A program made the translations under genes and the position numbers. A stretch of DNA of 64,000 nucleotides from Trichobilharzia szidati (taxonomy: Eukaryota > Platyhelminthes > Trematoda > Strigeidida > Schistosomatidae), in assembly GCA_944472155.2 (NCBI GenBank), contig OX235273.1:6979204-7043203 (forward strand), in the 5' to 3' direction. Below the pieces are notes generated by a model. It was not told the origin of the DNA, made no database searches, and was given only the letters and a program-made list of their open reading frames with translations. Shown piece by piece: positions 22,263 to 33,275 of this stretch (position 1 is its first letter; every line of letters starts with the position of its first letter).

Positions 22263-23770
22263 GACCACTCTGTGAGCGAATTTAAATTCTACAAGCATTT
22301 CATTCACCCACCATTTGAGCTCCTGCTTGTGGCGTTCTCGTGAATTTGTTTTGGAGGGAAAGGAAAGATTAGAAAGACCAATCCCCAAGTCATACTTTAA
22401 TATACAGTATTCTAAAATTAAGTCGCGTCTCCTTCCTCGATATGATAATGAGAAGAGGTTTAAATGCTCCATCCTCTTATCATAAGGAACGTGTGAGATA
22501 CTACTAGTTAATTTGGTTCCTACCTTCTTTACTCTTTCCAGGACATTTGCCTCATTTTCGAAGTATGGACTTACCTCTTGTGTGCAGTATTCTAGATGAG
22601 GTCTGATATATGTTGCATAAAGTACTTGGAGCATACAGTCATCTAATCGTTTGTTGCTTTTTGAAGTGCCCACAGCATTCGAAAAGTCCTAGCTGCGGCT
22701 GCAGTTGTTTTTAAGTCATGGGTTGCAATAATTCCTAAGTCCTGGCAGTTCTGTATACCCTAGGGAGTACAACATGTAAGACCTCTGACCCAGGTACATT
22801 GCTGCAATTTACATGGAATTAATTTCCACACTCCAGAGGTTCGACCACCTAGTTAATTTATCTAGATCACTTCGTAAGACAGACCTATCATCATTACTAT
22901 TTACAGTTTCTCAGATCTGAATATAATCTGCGAATAATTGTGAAGATGAGGTAAGGAGTTTGGGTAGTTCATTTGCATATAATAAGAATAGCAAGGGGTC
23001 TAGTACAATTCTCTGAGGTACTCCACCGGGACTGTCTTGGTCGGAATCCACTATGTTCCACCTCCGGTAAGTCATATTCCTCTAAATGGGCTAATAGTTG
23101 ATCCCCTATGAGTGCTTCCAGTTCGTTTGCTATAATGTGGGTAGACTAACATGTATTATTGATATAGTTAAACAACTTGGGCACTGTGGTAGAGCATAAT
23201 TCCATTATGGATAAGATTTTATTTCGATAAATCACAGTGTTGTACAGTAATATTAACTGGTATTACTGCACAACACTGTGTGATTTATCAAAATAAGATC
23301 TTATCCATAATGGGTTAGACTAACAGGCTGGTGGTGTGATACCAACTGCCTGTTTCCCTCTTTGAAAATATGGCGTATAACTGCATCCTTCCAGTCGCTG
23401 CGTAGTGTAATCTGGTTCAGAGACATTTTAAAACTCTCCACAGGTGGAATGTGTATTATATCCGCCAGGGAGATTAACAGTCTAGGGTGAAGTTCGTCGA
23501 GTCCAGGTGACTTGCATGGCTTCAATTTAGACAGTAATTTGAGAACCACTGTGCCCTTTGCCACAACTGAGGGCATTTTAGTGGCAATGGTACGATAGGT
23601 TGGTACGATTTGACGAGAAGGCATCGCCATATTTTCCGAGAGATTTTCAGCCTTTGCCTCGCATGACTCAGACGCCCCTCCCGTACTGCTTATGAGTGTC
23701 GGCAAACCACCGCTGATTCTGGTCTTACGTTTAGTATACGAGAACAGTTTTTTTCGGATGGTGCACATTG
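22263..23770 (-). pseudogene. CR1-II reverse transcriptase, interrupted
   Basis: A second CR1-like family. 23768-23326 holds the N-terminal RT region (KLLSKLKPCKSPGLDELHP, LRSDWKDAVIRHIFKEGNR, SHHQPVSLT). After the foldback insertion at 23152-23315, the minus strand continues with PGGVPQRIVLDPLLFLLYAN and LFADYIQI (catalytic region; YADD-type box altered), and 22673-22263 has YATYIRPHLEYC, VLERVKKVGTKL and YRGRRRDLILEY. Stops and frameshifts occur throughout. It is inactive. Only the RT portion is present. Confidence 0.75.
23152..23315. repeat. 164-bp foldback element with 10 bp TSD
   Basis: A near-perfect hairpin: arms about 23201-23254 and 23261-23313 around a loop of TTAACTGG. The direct repeat TAGACTAACA flanks it (23142-23151 and 23316-23325), and removing it restores the CR1-II reading order. 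The tip sequence (GCACTGTGGTAGAG, ATTCCATT) also begins the inverted arm at 17136. No coding capacity. Confidence 0.75.
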
Positions 23771-24009
23771 TTCAATGCTAACTGTCTCTCACACTTTGTA
23801 CGACTCTAATCAATCATTTACTTACAAAGGTTTCGAATTTCGCGAGTTTTCGGAAGCTGCATAGGAAATATGAGAGGATAATTCCATCATGGGTCAAATT
23901 TATTTTGACGAATTTGGTAAAAGAGACTTCAGGACATTGCAACGGATATCCAGATAACTCAGAAGAAGCCATCAAAAGATGGTTGAGTGGACCCAATTCC
24001 TAAGGGGGG

Positions 24010-24430
24010 CAGCTAAAGGCACAGTGGGCTGATCGTTTCAGAGTACTTTTCAACCAACCATCACCTCGAACTCATCTAGAGATACTGCCGGCAACCAGAG
24101 GATAACTTCAAGTGGACATCGATCCTCTAACAAGATAAGGGGCTTCAAATGGCTCCTAAACTCCGAGATAGCGGTGTGACTGGAAGACGTTTCTACGAAA
24201 GCACTAACAATGAAAGCATAGAAGGCAGTGGATATGTTGATGCCGCCATCACAAAAGGCGGCTTGAAAGGAATGGAAGGTGCTTACTGATTGGAAGAACG
24301 ATTGCCTCGTCAAACTAGCAGAGAATGGAGACTTGGGCTCCTGCAAGAACTGGCGGCGAGTCATGCTCTTGCCCACGCCAAGCGAAATACATATTCGCCT
24401 CATCTACATGAGAGTAAAAATTTCTCCGTG
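24010..24430 (+). pseudogene. LINE reverse transcriptase N-terminal fragment
   Basis: Across frameshifts the plus strand reads FRVLFNQPSPRTHLEILPAT, WKNDCLVKLAENGDLGSCKN and WRRVMLLPTPSEIHIRLI. This is the start of a non-LTR RT of the style of family C, upstream of the part kept in the other copies. Truncated at both ends. Confidence 0.55.
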
Positions 24431-24439
24431 TGCAGAACT

Positions 24440-24925
24440 ACAACCCGAGTAAGCTAGACGCTCAAGCTCGCGGAGACGCAAGATGAACTGGTTGATGGTT
24501 GCACTCGCTGAGTCTTTTCAGCGATTCTGTATGAGGTACTGGTGGCACTACAGGCACTCCTAGAGTACTCAGAAGTGTAACCAAGGGCATGTGCGTATAA
24601 TCCAAACCAGTTATGCGCATTTTTAGGGACCATACAACACAATCGATGGCGAATGCATTTGGACGAGGCACGTTCATCAAGTCTACGTATGGATGCACCT
24701 TGTCCGACCACAGATTGATGTCATCCCAGACATCCAATTTATTTGGTAAAGGATAGACATAACGCAACACATGCTGATTTGATTGAAAAGCTCAAGCCAT
24801 AGCTTCAGTAAACTGATCAACAACCTCTTTGGATGCCGTCTATCTGAGAGGAGAAGTGTTCTTCGAAGCCTCAGTGAGTCGAGACTGCGAAGAAGAAAGT
24901 TTCCCGTTGGCAGCCTCGCCATTTA
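24440..24925 (-). pseudogene. Unassigned open frame, possibly a mobile-element ORF
   Basis: The minus strand has an open stretch (24770-24462, about 102 residues, with YPLPNKLDVWDDINLWSDK and VDLMNVPRPNAFAIDCVVW). The same frame continues upstream to about 24925 with single stops (SSSQSRLTEASKNTSPLR). The Gln/Pro-rich, cysteine-poor character might fit a gag-like protein, but I recognise no domain. It lies between two LINE fragments. Function unknown. Confidence 0.3.
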
Positions 24926-25344
24926 TGTAATCCTGAACGTCAAAGAAAGATCTGAAACAGAGAGCAAAGAGCATGTTATCATGGTCACACAAGTGCCATG
25001 AGCTAGTGATAACGAAGACTCAATGTCAAATATCATATTTACAGCCAATCATTATGCAATCAGGTCAGAGGGAAAGGCTGTTCCCATTGATCATTCACTG
25101 CATCGTCTTGGGTGACCAATCCCTACACGCTACTTAACCAACCCGGAATTAGACAAGCACAGTTTAAACACTGGAAAACCGCCGAACTCACCATGCCTTA
25201 CAGTAGCTTAACTTGACTTCAGAGGAAGTCAGGCGTCCGTTGGGGGTATGTTTTTGGCAGTATGCCCCATGTTAAGACAGTGTTAATGCCCCGTCTTTTC
25301 GGTAAAAGAGACATGATAGAAACAACAGATATGACTAGTGTACA
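24926..25344. other. Unassigned, moderate GC
   Basis: No coding region recognised. It may be an untranslated or long-terminal part of the element carrying the frame at 24440-24925, but no terminal repeat was found. Confidence 0.3.
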
Positions 25345-25830
25345 CTTATTGTTATCGCTCCCTTAGGTTCTCAATTGAGAATAATGCTTCAGCAGCATAT
25401 CTTTACTCTGTTCTAGTTTCCACTCTCCTCTCCAGGTGGCTACGCTATCGCCCATAGCCACTGGTGGACTCTTCAGACACTCTCCCTTAGACCCTTAGGC
25501 CAACGCCCAACTCGCCGTTCTCATTCATGTTTCCAACCGAGCGATTGCCTGTCTCTTGACCTCATTCAATGGACTCCTCAGGATGAGTTAGATCCACTTC
25601 AATTTCCCACTGCGTACTTGGTGTGGAAAGAGTTGCTGTTTGATTCATTCTCATTGTTTGTTGTCACCGATTATTACCACCTGCCATCAGATCCCCAACA
25701 TGGAGCTAGTGGGGGTAGCCGTTTATGAAAATCCGTTGGAAATGCTTCTCTTGACACACGCACCAAGTTTCCGACCCAAGTAGACGAACTGACTCAACAT
25801 CGGTTTTTGAAGTCTGGATTTTTTAACCCA
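25345..25830 (-). mobile_element. LINE family C 3' fragment, diverged
   Basis: Begins with the family 3' end on the minus strand (TTATTGTTATCGCTCCCTTA on the plus strand) and continues through the region matching 3661-3960 and 11700-11830 (CACCAAGTTTCCGACCCAAG). Old copy with many changes. Confidence 0.55.
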
Positions 25831-26366
25831 CTGTCAAACCACATTGACCTACTATAACCACACATAAACTACGACAAGCCCTTTCTAGGAAGTTCCTGAG
25901 ATGCTAGTTCATCATGTCATATGTTTACTGAAGTGGTCTGTCACTCCTTATGTGACCTATTTCTGTAGTCTCGCAAAAATTGAAACCGAGCGCGCGCTCC
26001 TTGAATACGACGTGCTTTTTCCTCTCTAACCAGAAAATACCTATTTTGTGAATTATCCGCTTGAGAAACCTGATCTTCCTGGCCGGTGAATTAAATTCAA
26101 CCATTACTTACATATTGAATCTCTGTGTGGTAAGTTCAGCTGTCTCGAACTACTGCCAAAGCTTCAGGTGCTATTTTTGTAGCAGCATCTTCCTCACTCG
26201 TTCAGATAAACAAGACTTGTTGATCTACCACGTGACTGCTGTGAAGCCGATCATCCAGAAAGTACTAGGTGAAGTCGAAAACCTTTTCTTTTCCTTGTCT
26301 TGTACTTTGTCAGTATTATTTTTGTTCTTGTGGGTAGATACTGTTGCACTCTTAGTGATAGTTAAT

Positions 26367-27996
26367 ATGACTGTAGAAAGTAACCCTGGAAATGGCACCA
26401 AAACACCTTACTCTGTAGTCACAAGGGCTTCAGCCAGAGAAGGCAAAAACCCAGGGACACCAACCCCTTCCCGCATACCGGTCCTAAAGACTCGTGTAAG
26501 TCTCGTCTGTCCTGAAACTACGCCTGCATTGCCACAGTCTAGTACTGAAATGGCACAGACAATACTAGGGGGACAGGATACTACACCTGCACCAACTGAA
26601 AGCCAATGTGTGAAGTACAACAAACCTAAAAAGAAACGCTCAAGACGTCATAAGACCTCGAAGCCATCATCAAGTAAGGGAGACGAATGCCAGGCGTGTA
26701 GTATCACAGTTTCTAAAGCTGACTCAGCGTTTGAATGCAATTATTGCAAACGGTGGGTGAACTGCCATTGTGCCGAAAGCATACTACGAGTTTATGAGAA
26801 ATAACCCGTGCCCGTGGGTTTGGTACATCTGTCCACTTTGTCGCCCTGACATAGTCACACAGAGCGTGTCTGGGGATAGCAGAAACAACACGCCGCCCTT
26901 GTGTCCCAACACGGCCTTACGTAGCTCCCCACCTGCTAACATCACATTGTCAAAACTTGGCACAGACAGTAAGAAAGACACCCCAGTCCTACTGACTGAA
27001 AATGCCAATTTTCACAAGGTGAAGATTCAAAAGGTTGGACCCACAAACATCAAGGAAAGATAGAATTAGAGAAGCGCCACTTGCATCCACAAGCAAGCTT
27101 GGCAACACAATAAAGGCTGGCTAGAACCCGATGAAGCATAAAGTTGCTGATGCTGCAAAGGAATACGAGAAGCCAAAGGCCAAACCTAAGTTTGAGGTTA
27201 ATCGGTCTAATTCGCTCATCATCTTTAACGTACCTGTGAGCAAGGGCAGCTTGCTTGAACAGCGGGCCCTGTTTGATCAGGAACAGTGGTCCAACCTGTG
27301 CAATAAACTAGGTCTGAATATTAATTCAGTGAAATTGTGCAGGCTGTACAGGGGTGTCCACACACCTCAAGGTAAGCCACCCCCATTACGGGTTACACTG
27401 GACTCTGCCGAAGAGGCCGAAAAGGTACTATTGATGGCTCAGGTACTAGCCATCGACAGAAGCTCTAACATAAGGGTGAGACAAGACAGACCATGGCTGT
27501 CAGACAAATGGCAAGGGAGTCACCGGAACTTTTGCCTTCCACCTCTATGGTAGTGCACGGTGTCCCGGAGCTGGAAACGGGCACTGCCTGTGAAAAACAC
27601 ATGCATGACGCACAGCAATGGAGATGGCTGTCGTCTCAGATGGCCCTTAGCGATTCTGGAGCCATCTCCGTTTACCGACTACCTCGCCCCGCTCATCTCA
27701 CACTGATTAGCTCCCCAAAGCTGCTAAGTGTCACATTCAACTCCCCAGAGCAGTTGGCCATAGCACTTCAACGGTGGTATGAGATCAAGGGGAAATTGGG
27801 AGGACACATCCGATGCTGCGAAAGCAGACCTCGAACCATAAGGAGGCAGCAAACTGAGGCTTTACTACGTCCCCAAGCTTCAGTGACACTACAGAGATGC
27901 AGTTCTGAGAATAACAGTCTGTGTCACCCAAGTGTCCTGCCTAAATCCATAGGAAAAAATCACAACGGACCGGTTCCATCGGAACTGGCCAACTAG
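26367..27996 (+). pseudogene. CR1-I ORF1 (PHD-like finger, nucleic-acid-binding protein)
   Basis: The open frame from about 26061 to 26804 contains a basic tract (KPKKKRSRRHKTSK) and a Cys-rich segment (DECQACS, FECNYCKRWVNCHC). A frameshift near 26775 continues into WYICPLCRPD, completing a PHD-like finger. After a stop at 27063, 27131-27553 (NRSNSLIIFNVPVSKG, WSNLCNKLGL, CRLYRG) and 27493-27996 (MVVHGVPELETG, WRWLSSQMAL, AISVYRLPRP) hold two similar RNA-binding-like modules. The likely start is the Met at 26367 (MTVESNPGNG); the upstream 26061 Met is less certain. The role inferred from the family is binding element RNA. Broken by two frame interruptions. Confidence 0.65.
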
Positions 27997-28094
27997 TCCC
28001 AACATTAAGTCCCCTACCAGCGGACAGCTTCACGTCAACTACCCCACAACACGCTGAGGTTGTAAGACTCACTGTCAGCTGCCTATATAGCAAT

Positions 28095-30890
28095 GTGAGG
28101 GGGCTGAGAGGAAAAATAGGTGAACGCCGAAATCTCCAAGCACAACAACAACTGAAAATGATCATTCTCACCGAAACGTGGCTAACCCCCACTATCGCCG
28201 ATAATGAAATCAGTATAGGTGATATGGTTTTGGTCAGGAGAGACAGGGATAATAAGGAAGAAGGGGGAGTTGCCATATACTTTGATAGGCAACTTAAATG
28301 TGTGCGCGCAACGGCCCCACCACTTATTGAACTCCCAGACTCCATATGGTGTAATTTCACCGTAGGCCACACCAAGCATTTACTTGGTGGCATCTACCGA
28401 TCTCCCACCTGTGGGGGAGAGCACAATCAGCTACTGCTCAGCACTATCACAGGGATACGAGATTTGGGCTATGACCAAATCACCATTGCTGGAGATTTCA
28501 GTGCCCCATCACTGAACCTTGGCTTGGGGTATGCTAAGGGAAAATTCAGCCGAAATCTACTGCAAGCTATTCGAAACAGGGGACTGATTGAGAACGTTGG
28601 AGACGACACTAGGTGAAGCCCTAGTGGAAAGTCTTCAAAACTAGACTACATTCTATATAGTGACCAACTTCTTGTCGAAAAGGTTCAGATCATGACTCCT
28701 CTAGGAAGTAGGGACCATGTACTCATAGGTTTCGACCTCGTTCTCCGTGAGCATTTGTAGTGGGACGCTACGCAACCATGTCTGTGTTACAGCAAGGCTG
28801 ACTATGCTGAAATGTGGAGGCTCTTGTCCGATGCAGACTGGCCCTTAGCATGGGATGAGCTGTCTGTGGATGAACACTGGGAAGTGGTAAGAAAGATTAT
28901 TCATACAGTAATCTCGGATACCGTTCCTTTGGTCACAACACAGCCAAAAGAAAGTCATCATGGTTAAAGAAAGGCACGCAGAGTATTCTGCAAGCAAAGC
29001 GGAAGGCTTGGTTTACGTGGCGCGTATCTAAGAGCCAGATCGACCATGATGCATACCTGGAACTCAGGAACCGGTGCAATGCAAGAGTCAGGAGGGGCAG
29101 GAGGTCATTCCAGGCTAACCTTGCTAAAAAACTTGTGGCAAACCCGAAGAATTTGTACTGATTCATGTCGGAAAGGAAACCAACCAACCAGGGAGCATGC
29201 ACCTTAGTGGGCCAAAACGGTCAATATTTCACTAGTCTGGAGATGGCTGAAACATTTAAATTAGCCTTCGCCAAACGGCTAAACAGCAATGTGGGTATTA
29301 CCGTTACGGACTAAAATGGTGGCATCACTATTTCACAGGAGGAAGACCAAATAGCCACCCCCCAAATAAACCCTGCAATAGTACTAAGAAAGCTGCAGCG
29401 ACTCACACCTGGGAAGTCCCCAGGTTGTGACGACATCAGGCCATCTGTTCTGAAACAGTGCGCCGAAGCTTTCTGTAGGCCTTTATGCGACTTGTTCCAA
29501 CACTCCATGGAATCGGGAAAACTGCCAAAGGAATGGAAAAGAAGCATCCTTTATCCGATCTTCAAGGGTGGGGATAGGCAAAATCCCACCAGTTACAGAC
29601 CAGTGGCTCTACTCCCAGTGGTATCAAAAGTATTGGAAAGTATTATTGATGATCACATCAGGGAATACCTCGATAGGTCTAAAATACTCCATGAAGCCCA
29701 ACACGGTTTCAGGAAAGGGAGATCCTGCGTCACTAACTTATTATCAGCTTGGGGCGACTGGACATCATGCTGGGATATGAATGTACCTGTCCATGTGATC
29801 TTTCTAGACTTTGAGAAGGCATTTGACACTGTTCACCATGACCTTCTCCTACACAAAGTAAGCCAGGTAGGTAAAGGTAAACCACTTCTGTCATGGTTGA
29901 AGGACTACCTAACTGAAAGGCAATTTTGCACCAAGGTCAATCGAGTCCGATCATCTTGGCACAGCTCGTCATCAGGAGTGTCGCAGGGTTCTATCCTGGG
30001 ACAACTGATGTTCTTGATTTTTATCAATGATTTGCCATGCCGTCTTAGCTGCTCGACTCTTCTATACGCTGATGACGTGAAGATATGGAGGGCAATAAAG
30101 TGTCCGGAGGACTCAGATAGACTGCAGGCAGATCTAAGGCTTCTGGAAGACTGGGTAGTAGCCAGTGGCATGACTTTCAACCTGAAAAAGTGCAAAGTAG
30201 TGAAGTTACGCACCTGTAGACTGCAGAATGCAAGTTACACCCTGTGCAATGAAAGCTTGTCCTGCTCAACGTCGGAACGTGAATTAGGTCTAGTTCTAAC
30301 GGAGAAAATGGACACAAGCGTAAATTGCACGGGGGATTTAGCCAGGGCATATGCGGTCATACACTTTACATATAGACAATTAGGTGCACTCACTCCTGAG
30401 CTCTTTCTAAGGTTGTATAAAACACGTCAGACCGCATCTTGAAGTGCATAATATCATTGCACTCCCACTGCTTAAAAGAGACGCCAACCTCTTGGAAAGA
30501 GTCCAACGAGGGGCAACAAAAGGAGTGGTTGGTCTCCGAAATAAACCATATGATGAAAGGCTGAAGAAATTAGGCCTATTCACACTTAGTTACCATCGTC
30601 TTAGGGGGGATTGAATTACTGCCCACAAAATAACAAATGATCAGAATCACCCAAACAAAGGTGTTCTGCCATTGAGTAGGTATAGGCTCCCTCGTGGAAA
30701 TCCCAGGAGGATAGCTCATCAGAGGGCAAGGACCCGGGTGCGCCCCCACTTCTTTTCCCTGCGAGTTTGCCGTCCCTGGAATTCCTTACCGGCAGATGTA
30801 GCTATGGCACCGTCTGAGGACGCCTATAAGCGGAGGCTGGACAACCATGCAGCGACACAAGGACTTCATCCAAATGGCCTATCCCCTTAA
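28095..30890 (+). pseudogene. CR1-I ORF2: APE endonuclease and reverse transcriptase
   Basis: 28095-28616 encodes the endonuclease (NVRGLRGKIGERRN, ILTETWLTPT, GGVAIYFDRQLKC, GGIYRSPTCGGEHN, TIAGDFSAPSLNLGLG). A TGA at 28614-28616 stops it. The same frame continues to about 29200 with further stops. 29492-30442 encodes the RT (KEWKRSILYPIFKGGDRQNP, HGFRKGRSCVTNLL, FLDFEKAFDTVHHD, SGVSQGSILG, LLYADDVKIW with the catalytic Asp pair). A frameshift at about 30430 leads to the C-terminal domain (LLERVQRGATKGVV, RVRPHFFSLRVCRPWNSLP, stop at 30890). The RT core is well kept, but the whole is not translatable as one protein. Confidence 0.8.
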
Positions 30891-31453
30891 AATCGCATAC
30901 ACTATTCAAAGGTAGACAATTAAACTGGTCGTTTTACTTCTTTACATTCTCTTCAGTCTTACTCTCCTGACAGCTTTAACTACACCTATTATCATTATTA
31001 CTGGTATATATATATATACCGGTTGGCTGACTGTTGTTACGTTTTCTTATTCCATCTCTGTCTGCTAGTCTGAATACCTTCACTAATTATATCTATTATT
31101 ATTACCTCTTTTCTATTGATGACGATACCGAAGGACCAACTGGTGAAAGGATCAACTCCGTTCACAGTAGTAACAGTCTTAACACACCTCATACTACAAA
31201 CCACATACAATTAATCCCTGCACTACTCCTTTTGGAGTCAACCAAAGCTATGACAGTCGAGTGGGGGGACGAGCTACGCTGACGTTTACCGAAGATCAGG
31301 AACCTCTACTTCACAATCAAGAGGCGAGCACAAAGAAATCAAATTGGTTTATACTAGCTCGTAAGAACGATATTGGATATTGAGGATATTGAATTCGGGT
31401 ATTTTGTGCTTACTTCGATTTCAAGGTCACTCCTCAGTGTCGTATAGATTAAC

Positions 31454-32340
31454 CGTTGCTCTTATATTTAAGTGAGTTGTTTTTTATTCCTATTAGTGAA
31501 CTACCAGTCCTGGTTTTGTAACACTTCAGATTTTAACTTCATGTGATCTAACTTATCAAAAATTGTAGAAAAAATGTCAATGCATGTGTACATGATTGGT
31601 GCTCATGATAGTGTGTTAATAGCCTAAACTGCAAAAACAACACATAGAGTACATGGTGTTATGGGCATTATTTGCCATAGTTTTCTGAAGTTTCCACTGT
31701 GCGTCCGTGTTGCCCAAAGCATCTCCAGTGTAGCTGAACTAAATGCTTGGTGGGACAAGAACAAATTGGTTCCATTCATATCGGAACCTTTTAGTATAAT
31801 GGTGGATGTTACTTCATACATAGTCTCTGCATTAACACATGTTGCGACACATTTAAGAGTACCACTGGCTTAGATACTCTTTTCAGGCAAGTTTTTTCTC
31901 GAGCATGGATAAATCGGATGAAAAAATGAGTAGTATTTCGTTCTAAATTAGGAAAAGTAGGGTATTTCTGGAAATGACATGAGTAATGTTAAAAGAAGGT
32001 AGGTAGCAATGTAAGACAGATGGGAAAAGGTAAGAGTGGATATCTTATGCTGCTTTTTTACCCACCATTTGTTCACGTCTCAGACAATCAAAGTTGTTCA
32101 TTTTGTCCACTTTATTTATGTGTATTCTCCGTTCGGTAGTTACTAGGTTCATAACCTGGGCAGTGGCTAGTGTCGCCAGCTCTCACATAAGCAATATAGT
32201 TCACAGCTCGGTGTATAATCAGTTTGTCCTGGGCGACTTAATTGTAAAACTCCCTACCAATCCTTATTTTTTTAAATTGTGATTTCCTATTGGTAGAAGA
32301 TTGGGTCCTTATATGACAGGCTGTTAACATGACTGACTAG
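31454..32340. other. Unassigned part of the duplication unit
   Basis: The same sequence is at 42822-43690 with small differences. The minus strand has short open stretches (for example LQLHWRCFGQHGRTVETSEN) disrupted differently in the two copies, so no conserved protein is supported. Confidence 0.35.
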
Positions 32341-32344
32341 TTTC

Positions 32345-33110
32345 AATGCAGAATTTCGCGTTGATATGCAGGAAGAAAGACAATAAGCAGAAATGCGAGA
32401 CGGAATGGTAACATGGAAAAACATAACAGCCTAGCAGATATATGAGATCACAAAGTGTGATTGATTTTGCAGCCCATGGAGAACGTTTTTAAGCCTTATT
32501 ATCGATTGTCTCCAGCCCTCATTGGTTCTTACCATCCCGAGGATCCCGACTAAGCAGTTTATACCTCCCCACGTGATTGGCTCAAACTAACTGTCAGAGG
32601 TTTCATGGACTGGGGTTCCACGCTTTGGTTTGACCACCACCACCACTACCTCTTTTCCAACCTAATTCTGTGTCAGCTAACATTGGCTGTTGTCGAGGAA
32701 GGCAATGGCTAGCAATGCGTAACACATGCCCTAACCATACCAATCGATGTAGCTTCACAGCCTCACCGATTTGCATTCCCCTCCTTACCCAACACTCAAC
32801 GCATGACTTCAATATTCATCACCCTATTATACCATCTAACATGGGAGACAGAACAAAAACATTTATGATCAAAAAGAAAACCAGCCAGGCTTTTCATGTC
32901 TTCCACTTTCAATGGCCACGTCTCGCTCACAGCCATAAAGAAGGACGAATAGAACTGCTACTGATGGTTAGTCAACCGATTAGCAGCAGCCGTCTATGCC
33001 CCAGAGGTGATGTAAGTTGTCAAAAGCACGACACCAGCCTTTTGTATCCATACCAAGATTTGGAGTGGTTCAAGTATTGAGAATTGTTGTAAAGCATATT
33101 TACTCAATTT
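32345..33110 (-). mobile_element. RTE-B-like 3' fragment (older subfamily)
   Basis: On the minus strand the end of an RTE polyprotein in broken frames (RRGMQIGEAVKLHRLVWLGH at about 32720-32790) is followed by a diverged 3' UTR. It has an exact counterpart at 43695-44460, so it predates the duplication. Confidence 0.65.
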
Positions 33111-33275
33111 CTACAAAAGTCAGTCATAACTTAAGAATGTTTCATTATAGTGTCTGTTTTCGACATAGAACTTTGCACATATGTGCGGCAGTTCAAGTCG
33201 CCAAACTCCCTCCATGTAGCACACAAAGCAAGAGAAAGTAAAAAGAAATGCATAATAGAGACAGTAAACAGAGGT

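Larger units (their letters stand above)
25930..31080 (+). mobile_element. CR1-I, nearly complete copy
   Basis: A CR1-like non-LTR retrotransposon with ORF1 (26367-27996), ORF2 (28095-30890) and a short 3' UTR ending in AT-rich TATTATTATTACC near 31080. It is in opposite orientation to the copy at 19124-22075, and the two confirm each other's domain order. The 5' end is not exactly defined, and no flanking direct repeat was recognised. ORF2 carries several stops and a frameshift, so it cannot move on its own. Confidence 0.75.

Noticed and set aside
24926..25344. Possible long terminal repeat of an LTR retrotransposon
   Set aside because: No second copy, no primer-binding site and no protease, RT or integrase motifs nearby.
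26408..26623. Minus-strand open stretch over CR1-I ORF1
   Set aside because: Shadow of the better supported plus-strand ORF1 with the zinc-finger motif.
31000..31023. Near-palindromic TA tract around ACCGGT
   Set aside because: Short simple-sequence palindrome at the end of a LINE 3' UTR; no reason to see more than a microsatellite.
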